A stretch of 7,175 nt of DNA, from positions 1-7,175 of the forward strand of contig JAUNCV010000109.1 of assembly GCA_030526445.1 (NCBI GenBank). Reading direction: 5' to 3'. The notes under the pieces were generated by a model. That model saw only the letters and a list, made by a program, of their open reading frames with translations. It was not told where the DNA came from and made no database searches. How positions within the stretch are numbered: the stretch's first letter is position 1; each line of letters begins with the position of its first letter. Shown here in pieces: positions 5,268 to 7,175 of this stretch. The position numbers and the translations under genes are program-made. Source of the stretch: Bacteroidales bacterium (GTDB lineage Bacteria; Bacteroidota; Bacteroidia; Bacteroidales; UBA3663).

Positions 5268-6629
5268 TTACATAAACAATCTTATAAGCCTATCTTTCAA
5301 CTTCGTATAAGGTTGATAGCGAATCTGTGGATCAATCCATGTGGGGCTCTTCACTATCGACTTGGCATGGCTGAATGTAAGGAAAGAATGGTAGCCATAA
5401 TAGGATCCCATGCCCGAATCACCAATGCCGCCAAATGGCATTTTGTGATTCGACAGATGGACGACCGTATCGTTGACACAACCTCCACCAAACTGGAGCG
5501 TCTCCATCACGTTGCGCTCCACTTTCTTATCTGAAGTGAACAGATACAAGGCCAAAGGGTGTGGACGTTGTTGTACAAACCGCATGGCTTCCTCCACATT
5601 CCTCACCTTCAGGATAGGCAAAACCGGTCCGAAAATCTCCTCACCCATCACAGCGTCTTCGGCCGAAACTTCGGTCAAAATGGTTGGAGCAATCTTCAAC
5701 TTTTCGGCATCAGCCTCTCCTCCGAATGCTACTTTCTGTGGTTCGATTAGGCGGCCGATACGGTCGAAGTGGCGACGGTTGATAATCTTACCATAAGCCG
5801 GATTCTCCAATGGATGCTCGCCATACATTGCCACGATCTCCTCCTTGAGATATCCAACCAACGCATCGTGCACCGACTCCTCGACCAAAACATAATCAGG
5901 AGCCACACACGTTTGTCCCAAATTCATAAGTTTACCAAAGGCGATGCGACGAGCAGCCAGACGCAGATTGGCACTTCGAGTGACGATGACGGGCGATTTT
6001 CCACCCAACTCAAGTGTCACGGGTGTCAAGTGTCGGGCAGCCCGTTCCATTACATAGCGCCCTACAGAGCCATTACCCGTATAGAAAATGTAGTCGAAAC
6101 GCTCCTCCAGCAACGACTTACCCACCTCTGCATCACCATTGACAACAGCCACGAGGCGCACATCGAGCGACTCTGACAGCACCTTTGTGACAATCTGAGC
6201 CGTAGCTGGTGCCAATTCCGAAGGTTTGACAATACAGCAATTACCGGCTGCAAGTGCTCCTATCAGAGGAGCAACAGAAAGAAGGAATGGGTAATTCCAG
6301 GGAGCCATAATGAGCACAACTCCATAAGGGCAATAGATGATCTTCGATTGCGCCGGACTGATAGCCATTGGGGTGCTGACATGCTTGGCGCGCGTCCAAC
6401 GTTTCAAATGCTTGACTGCATCGTCAATATCAGAATAAATCGAAGCTATCTCAGACATATAAGCCTCTGTGGTCGACTTACCTAAATCGATACGCAGAGC
6501 CTCCATTATTTCACTTTCATGCCTTTTGATTCCCTCCTTTAACTTTCTCAGGGCAAGGCGACGTGCATCGATACCAAGTGTTGCTCCCGATTGGAAATAG
6601 GCTCTTTGAGCCATAATCATCTGTTTCAT
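5268..6629 (-). CDS. Class-3-type NAD(P)+-dependent aldehyde dehydrogenase
   Basis: A 453-residue cytoplasmic enzyme that oxidises an aldehyde to its acid. All landmarks are present: APWNYPF with Asn112, VKPSE with Lys135, the nucleotide-loop region FYTGNGSVGR (182-191), TLELGGKSP with general-base Glu207, GQTCVAPDYVL with nucleophile Cys241, EEIFGPVLPI with Glu331, and the C-terminal MPFGGIGDSGMG. Length and motif spacing fit the ALDH3 branch (Asn114, Glu209, Cys243 in the mammalian enzyme), which acts on medium- or long-chain and aromatic aldehydes; the substrate here is unknown. The ATG at 6629 is preceded by a run of seven As, a context that favours initiation in Bacteroidota; ATGs at 6620 and 6614 are alternatives. 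The AraC-type gene upstream stops 26 bases before it, with no -7 box between, so the two are probably co-transcribed. Confidence 0.95.
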   Translation of the reverse strand: MKQMIMAQRAYFQSGATLGIDARRLALRKLKEGIKRHESEIMEALRIDLGKSTTEAYMSEIASIYSDIDDAVKHLKRWTRAKHVSTPMAISPAQSKIIYCPYGVVLIMAPWNYPFLLSVAPLIGALAAGNCCIVKPSELAPATAQIVTKVLSESLDVRLVAVVNGDAEVGKSLLEERFDYIFYTGNGSVGRYVMERAARHLTPVTLELGGKSPVIVTRSANLRLAARRIAFGKLMNLGQTCVAPDYVLVEESVHDALVGYLKEEIVAMYGEHPLENPAYGKIINRRHFDRIGRLIEPQKVAFGGEADAEKLKIAPTILTEVSAEDAVMGEEIFGPVLPILKVRNVEEAMRFVQQRPHPLALYLFTSDKKVERNVMETLQFGGGCVNDTVVHLSNHKMPFGGIGDSGMGSYYGYHSFLTFSHAKSIVKSPTWIDPQIRYQPYTKLKDRLIRLFM

Positions 6630-6655
6630 TTTTTTTGTGTATTATTAATCTCCAT

Positions 6656-7175
6656 TTATTCTTTTATACTTTTCAAAAACTGCCCCACCGACTGTCCTGT
6701 CCACTTATTGAATGCACGAAGGAAAGCCGTGGTATCTTCATAAGCCAGAAGAAAGGCAATCTCTTCACTCGTACTGGTGCCATTCAACAAATAAGCCTTG
6801 GCTTGGAGCATACGCGTGGTTCCTAACTGTTGCTGATAACTCGTTTGAGCCTCTTTCAGGCGGCGTTGCAGCGTGCGCACACTCATGCACAGTTTCGAAG
6901 CCACATCCTCAATGCGGCTCTTGCCCAATGGCAGCAGTTCGGTAAGAGCACTTCGTACACGAGTCCCGATATCGTCATCCTCTTCCATTTCAGAAAGTCG
7001 TCGTTGCAGCTCAGGTTCTATATATTTCCTTATCGAATCATTTCGGCTCATAAATGGCAATAGCAAGTCCTCCCTTGCAAAAGTAATTCTCACCTGCTCA
7101 GACTGCAGCACATCGCACCCAAGGAACTCTCGGATCAATGGCGAAAACGCCTCCTGTACACACTCAAGTTTGATT
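6656..7175 (-). CDS. AraC-family transcriptional regulator, C-terminal 172 residues (cut by window edge)
   Basis: The frame is open from the right edge (first full codon 7172-7174) to the stop at 6656-6658; the true start lies outside. The visible N-terminal part (VLQSEQVRITFAREDLLLPF followed by MSRNDSIRKYIEPELQRRL) resembles the end of the 'arabinose-binding' type sensor domain found in OruR/ArgR-like AraC regulators, distinct from the cupin type at 806. The DNA-binding domain occupies about visible residues 86-166: first helix-turn-helix around IEDVASKLCMSVRTLQRRLKE, second around SEEIAFLLAYEDTTAFLRAFNKWTGQSVGQF. The ALDH gene follows 26 bases downstream on the same strand, so this regulator probably controls it and perhaps itself. 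The effector is unknown. Confidence 0.9.
   Translation of the reverse strand, partial: IKLECVQEAFSPLIREFLGCDVLQSEQVRITFAREDLLLPFMSRNDSIRKYIEPELQRRLSEMEEDDDIGTRVRSALTELLPLGKSRIEDVASKLCMSVRTLQRRLKEAQTSYQQQLGTTRMLQAKAYLLNGTSTSEEIAFLLAYEDTTAFLRAFNKWTGQSVGQFLKSIKE

Noticed and set aside
1..7175. CRISPR arrays, tRNA/rRNA genes, insertion sequences, phage or integrase genes
   Set aside because: No repeat-spacer pattern, cloverleaf-like sequence, transposase motif or long terminal inverted repeat was found; coding genes and short regulatory gaps account for the window.

Overview
The window looks like chromosomal DNA from an anaerobic gut or oral Bacteroidota, most likely a Prevotella/Segatella-type organism. 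The main evidence is the promoter style: upstream of three transcription units there is a TAnnTTTG -7 box (TACCTTTG, TATCTTTG, TATCTTTG), the Bacteroidota housekeeping signature, and Shine-Dalgarno sequences are weak or absent. Base composition is moderate (about half G+C by eye). A cysteine-motif iron-sulfur flavoprotein fits an anaerobic lifestyle. The genus is an inference.

Layout: (1) 1-573, minus strand: N-terminal 191 residues of a TolC-family outer-membrane efflux protein, cut by the window edge. (2) 574-805: divergent regulatory region with a promoter for each direction and a 13-bp direct repeat that is a candidate operator. (3) 806-1711, plus: AraC-family regulator, probably controlling the efflux operon and probably translated from an almost leaderless mRNA. 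(4) 1842-5203, plus: a tight five-gene run with its own -7 box at 1808. It encodes a 74-residue two-helix membrane protein, an M50 (site-2-protease-like) membrane metalloprotease overlapping it by ATGA, a DJ-1/PfpI-VOC fusion protein, a four-helix small membrane protein and an iron-sulfur flavoprotein/NADPH-dependent FMN-reductase-like protein. A strong hairpin-T terminator follows at 5230-5266. (5) 5268-7175, minus, convergent: a class-3 aldehyde dehydrogenase, preceded on the same strand by the C-terminal part of a second AraC-family regulator that runs off the right edge.

How the genes may work together: efflux (TolC), carbonyl or electrophile handling (DJ-1-like and VOC domains, aldehyde dehydrogenase), flavin/Fe-S redox chemistry, and two AraC-type switches suggest a stress/detoxification neighbourhood. 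The five-gene run is the most interesting part. It joins an intramembrane-type protease and two small membrane proteins to a fused DJ-1-VOC protein and an Fe-S flavoprotein, a combination I do not recognise as a described system. The shared purpose is inferred from gene order and spacing only. No tRNA, rRNA, CRISPR, insertion sequence or phage gene was seen.
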